Assembly (NCBI GenBank): GCA_964580675.1
Contig: CAZOLI010000081.1
Span: 1-8,351, forward strand
Direction: 5' to 3'
DNA length: 8,351 bases
DNA from: CAZOLI01 sp964580675
GTDB lineage: Bacteria > Planctomycetota > MHYJ01 > CAYXQY01
A program made the position numbers and the translations under genes. This document shows, one piece after another, positions 5,588-8,351 of the stretch. Each line of letters opens with the position of its first letter. Position 1 is the stretch's first letter. A model generated the notes under the pieces. It made no database searches. It worked only from the letters and a program-made list of their open reading frames with translations, and was not told the origin of the DNA.

Positions 5588-6082
5588 TCAGTCGGCGGAT
5601 TCAAGATGTTTCTTTCGGTATTGGGCGGCGGATCGAAGCACACTTATCACTTCTTCACCGGCCACGAGACGAGATTGTGCTCCCGACGCCATGATGTTTC
5701 GAAACACGAGTTCTTTGTATGCGTATCGGGTGTTCAGTCCGAAGAGGCGGGTGATTAACCCGCCTTTCAAGTTCAGGGTTTTCATCAACATGTACGCCAG
5801 TTTTCCCCGGGTCAGGCGCTGATCCGGATCTTTGCTCCAGGAATCCGGTACGATGTCCTTTTTTTCGAGTCTTTCCAGGCGTTTTTTAAACGGCATCTCG
5901 ACCAGGCGGCCACGGTCGAGCACATCCACCGCTTTGACCGCATCTTCATACGTGGCATGGTCTTTGCCTGCAAGGACGCGGTAGAATTCCGTGGACGTTT
6001 CTTCCTGTGCGGAAAGTTTCGGAGCAACGGTCGTCAGGAGAAACACGAGACCAAACAGCAGGAGGACGTTACGTTGTTTCAT
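5588..6082 (-). CDS. Small secreted protein with SLH-like segments
   Basis: This 164-residue protein starts with a clear signal peptide: MKQR, a hydrophobic stretch (about 5-20) and a likely cleavage after LSA at 25. The mature part (about 139 residues) contains two degenerate segments that resemble S-layer homology repeats. The first is about 66-106, with KKDIVPDSW then LTRGKLAYMLMKTLNL, close to the SLH pattern of a G-I turn and a TRAE-like helix. The second is about 121-156, with RNIMASG then GEEVISVLRSA. The match is by eye and neither segment is canonical, so export is well supported but binding to cell wall is inference. The ATG has no Shine-Dalgarno. It lies between exported toroid proteins upstream and cytoplasmic zinc-ribbon genes downstream and has its own terminator. 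A weak -10-like TATAAA lies near 6208-6213. No catalytic motif is visible. Confidence 0.8.
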   Translation of the reverse strand: MKQRNVLLLFGLVFLLTTVAPKLSAQEETSTEFYRVLAGKDHATYEDAVKAVDVLDRGRLVEMPFKKRLERLEKKDIVPDSWSKDPDQRLTRGKLAYMLMKTLNLKGGLITRLFGLNTRYAYKELVFRNIMASGAQSRLVAGEEVISVLRSAAQYRKKHLESAD

Positions 6083-6221
6083 GATGTTGATTGACGGAGC
6101 GCTCAGTAACAGGAAAACGAATTTCCGATGGCCGGCAAAAACCAGCCATGAGAGTTTCCGATTGTTCCCCGTTGAAATGAACCTGTTGGCTTGTTTGTTT
6201 CTTGCATTTTATATGTTTCCC

Positions 6222-6237
6222 GGTCTGGATTCAGACC
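6222..6237. repeat. Small hairpin between toroid and SLH-like genes
   Basis: GGTCTG (6222-6227) and CAGACC (6232-6237) form a perfect 6-bp stem with a 4-base loop, about 56 bases after the toroid stop codon. No T-run follows on the minus strand, so it could be an attenuated terminator or a processing stem. The rest of the 210-base gap shows nothing clear beyond an AT-rich stretch. Confidence 0.35.
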
Positions 6238-6292
6238 TGTGTCGTTGTATGGATTCACAGGGAATCTGAACTGAGGATCCGGGAAAAACGGT

Positions 6293-7375
6293 TTATTTCT
6301 GGAAGATCGGCAGGTAACGAACCGGGAGTTGCAGAATCAGGCAGGCCATCGAGGTGGCGTAGGTTGGGCTCACCTCGTCGACCCAGTATCCGTCGGATTT
6401 CTGCTGGGGAAGGACTTCGGAGACAAATTTTTTGTAATAGTTTTTGAAGGATTCGAACCCGGACTGGTACAGGGCCTGGGAGGAGTAATAATGACCGTAG
6501 AAGTAGTGGTAATTCCCCCACGTGAACCGGCGTCTGGACCGGATCCGGTTCCAGAGCCAGTTGATGGATTTCTTCACGGAGCTGGATTTATATTCGCCGG
6601 CGGATTGCCTGGAGACGATACCGGCCGCCGTCAGGGCCCAGCTCGTCCGGCTCATTCGTTTGGATTGATACAGATACGCCCCGTCACGTCGTTCGCAGGA
6701 CTTGATGTATTTCATGGCCTGTTTTACGTGGGATTTCGGCACACTGATGCCCACGTTCTGTGCCGCCCGGAGGGATTGCAGTATGGTTACGGTGACGGAA
6801 ACATCGGCGTCTTTCGGACGGGGTTGATAGCGCCAGCCGCCTTCTCGGGTCTGTGCGTGCAGGATGAGTCGAACGGCCCGCTTGAGAACGGTTCGGATCC
6901 GTCGGGAACGGGTCATGCCGTAAATTTCCGCAAGAAAGAGGGTGGCAAACCCATGTTCGTACATGCGGGTTCCTTTGTAGGAGATGTATCCCGTGTTTTG
7001 GTCGGAGTGTTCCAGGATGAAATCCAGGGCTCCCTTCACAACGTGACTGTACTTTCCCCGTGACGGAAAGTGGCCTGCCGAAATGAATGCGAGTCCCGCA
7101 ATGGAAGTAACGCCCACGTTATGATGGCGTTCCCCGCGGACCTTGTCGTTTAATTTGTATCCGACTTTGGCCGTCCAGGAGCCGTCGTCATTCTGTTTTT
7201 CGGCAAGCCAGCGAAGCCCGCTCTCCACGGAAGATTTGATTTTGTCGGTGTAAAGCCGGCTGAAATCTCGTTCCCAGAGCTGATCACCGGCGCGTGCGCT
7301 GGTCCGGGTGTGAAGCAGGAGGAACAGGACAAGCAGGACCGAAAAGAGGATGTGGGATTTGTGTACGTTCCTCAT
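6293..7375 (-). CDS. Exported prenyltransferase/squalene-oxidase-repeat toroid protein
   Basis: This 360-residue protein begins with a signal peptide (MRNVHKSH, hydrophobic 9-21, likely cleavage near ARA at 29). The mature part looks like an alpha/alpha toroid of the squalene-cyclase/prenyltransferase superfamily, with QW-like repeats: QNDDGSW (61-67), EGGWRYQ (178-184), ERRDGAYLY (228-236) and KSDGYW (326-331). Where squalene-hopene cyclases have catalytic DxDD, this has D189-A-D191-V, so triterpene cyclisation is unlikely; a binding or scaffold role outside the cytoplasm is inference. The frame can start seven codons earlier at a TTG (7396) preceded by AAGGGGAAG; I prefer the ATG because it gives a normal signal-peptide n-region. 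A perfect TTGACA lies at 7399-7404 but its -10 would overlap the ATG. A paralogue lies 133 bases upstream. The C-terminus PVRYLPIFQK is identical in both. Confidence 0.85.
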   Translation of the reverse strand: MRNVHKSHILFSVLLVLFLLLHTRTSARAGDQLWERDFSRLYTDKIKSSVESGLRWLAEKQNDDGSWTAKVGYKLNDKVRGERHHNVGVTSIAGLAFISAGHFPSRGKYSHVVKGALDFILEHSDQNTGYISYKGTRMYEHGFATLFLAEIYGMTRSRRIRTVLKRAVRLILHAQTREGGWRYQPRPKDADVSVTVTILQSLRAAQNVGISVPKSHVKQAMKYIKSCERRDGAYLYQSKRMSRTSWALTAAGIVSRQSAGEYKSSSVKKSINWLWNRIRSRRRFTWGNYHYFYGHYYSSQALYQSGFESFKNYYKKFVSEVLPQQKSDGYWVDEVSPTYATSMACLILQLPVRYLPIFQK

Positions 7376-7508
7376 AACAATCACGTTTTGAAACAATTTG
7401 TCAACTTCCCCTTCTGATTTTTATTAAATAGGACGCGCTGTATGGTTTCCAGTTCGAGGCATTTTTTTCCGCCGGACCGACCGGTATTTTCGTGGGTTGA
7501 GAGGTCCG

Positions 7509-8351
7509 TTATTTCTGAAAAATCGGGAGATACCGGACGGGAAGCTGAAGCACGAGGCAGGTCATTGCCGTTCCGTAGGTGGGACTCACCTTGCTCGACC
7601 AGTATCCCGGATCCCTCTGTCTTTTCAGGATCACGTTCACGAACTTGCTGTAATAACTGGAAAAGGCGTTCCAGCCGGCCTGGTACAGCGCCTGTGATGC
7701 GTAATAGTGGCCGTAATAGTAGTGGTTGTCCCGTTTGTACCGGTTTCGCCGGGAGATCCGTTTCTGAAGGTGGTCCACCGATTTCTGAACCCGGGCTGAT
7801 TTGTATTCGCCGGCGGATTGACGGGAAACGATTCCGGCGGCCGTCAGGGCCCAGCTGGTTCGGCTTCTTCCCTTCGTTCGGTACCGGAACGATCCGTCTT
7901 TACGTTCACACGCATCGACGTACTCCATTCCTTTCTCGATGTGGACTTTCGGAACGCTAATGCCGGCGTTCTGTGCCGCGCGAAGGGATTGAAGCAACGT
8001 GACGGTCACGGAGATGTCCGCCCTGTTCGGTCGTGGTTGATAGCGCCAGCCTCCCTTTTTGTTCTGGGCGTGACAGATCAACCGTACGGATCGTTTCAGG
8101 GCGCGTCGAACCCGTTTTTGTTCGGTCGTGCCGTAAATTTCGGCGAGAAACAGCGTGGCGAAACCGTGGGAATACATCCGGGATCCGTCGTAGGAGATGT
8201 AACCGGTATTTCGATCCGTGTTTTCGAGAACAAAATTCAGGGCGTTACGAACGACGCTGCTGTGGTCTCCGCGACTGGGCGAGTGACCCGCCGACAGGTA
8301 GGCCAGGCCCGCTATGGCCGTTACCCCGATGTGATGTCCTTTGTGACCCTT
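7509..8351 (-). CDS. Toroid protein paralogue, N-terminus beyond the window
   Basis: The frame is open from the stop at 7509 to the right edge, giving 281 codons including the stop; the start and probable signal peptide lie outside. The 280 visible residues align with 6293-7375 from its residue 81 onward. From the shared MY-HGFATLFLAEIYG to the end I count about 148 identities in 223 positions, with one single-residue gap. The block AAGIVSRQSAGEYKS and the last ten residues are identical. QW-like GGWRYQ and DGSF segments are kept. At the DxDD position it reads R-A-D-I, so it has lost the first Asp that the neighbour keeps. Divergence is concentrated in the segment before HYYYGHYY. This is a tandem duplication, and an internal ATG at 8177 is not the real start because homology continues upstream. 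Confidence 0.85.
   Translation of the reverse strand, partial: KGHKGHHIGVTAIAGLAYLSAGHSPSRGDHSSVVRNALNFVLENTDRNTGYISYDGSRMYSHGFATLFLAEIYGTTEQKRVRRALKRSVRLICHAQNKKGGWRYQPRPNRADISVTVTLLQSLRAAQNAGISVPKVHIEKGMEYVDACERKDGSFRYRTKGRSRTSWALTAAGIVSRQSAGEYKSARVQKSVDHLQKRISRRNRYKRDNHYYYGHYYASQALYQAGWNAFSSYYSKFVNVILKRQRDPGYWSSKVSPTYGTAMTCLVLQLPVRYLPIFQK

Noticed and set aside
6329..7063. 244-residue plus-strand frame opposite the toroid gene
   Set aside because: It is an antisense shadow. The minus-strand frame has a signal peptide, QW-like repeats and a paralogue.
7440..7508. Intrinsic terminator between the two toroid genes
   Set aside because: Only a 4-bp CCGG/CCGG stem is present and no T-run follows it on the minus strand.
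6293..8351. Squalene-hopene cyclase pair for hopanoid synthesis
   Set aside because: The proteins are about half the length of a cyclase, the first has a signal peptide, and the DxDD motif is not intact in either.

Overview
The window reads as chromosomal DNA of a Gram-negative-type bacterium that makes peptidoglycan. The gene set is MurB, MurC, zf-TFIIB proteins, exported squalene-cyclase-like toroid proteins and a secreted SLH-like protein. Exported prenyltransferase/squalene-oxidase-repeat proteins without a cyclase role are frequent in Planctomycetota and other PVC or candidate-phylum bacteria, so I favour that neighbourhood; this is inference and the phylum is not proven. All seven supported genes lie on the minus strand, so transcription runs from high to low coordinates.

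In transcription order: (1) 7509-8351, an incomplete toroid protein that runs off the right edge; (2) 6293-7375, its exported paralogue; (3) 5588-6082, a small secreted protein with two degenerate SLH-like segments, followed by a probable terminator; (4) 4295-5236 and 3731-4279, a two-gene unit of multi-module zf-TFIIB zinc-ribbon proteins, both with strong Shine-Dalgarno sequences; (5) 1769-3193 and 853-1755, a murC-murB pair 13 bases apart that makes UDP-MurNAc and attaches its first amino acid in the cytoplasm.

Two gene-free stretches carry much of the unexplained signal. The 852 bases after murB hold three kinds of degenerate tandem repeat, an inverted pair of CAGGAT-type repeats about 430 bases apart, a near-palindrome of about 100 bases and several more hairpins. 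The 537 bases between the zinc-ribbon unit and murC hold a likely murC promoter, repeated hairpins with a compensatory base-pair change, and a C-rich, G-poor transcript segment just after the zinc-ribbon unit. A short version of the same hairpin core occurs near the left edge, which suggests a dispersed repeat family.

The cell-wall genes are ordinary. The exploratory targets are the paralogous exported toroids, whose DxDD motif is degenerate, the alternating-module zinc-ribbon pair, and the hairpin-rich spacers. I found no CRISPR array, transposase, tRNA, rRNA or recognisable defence system.
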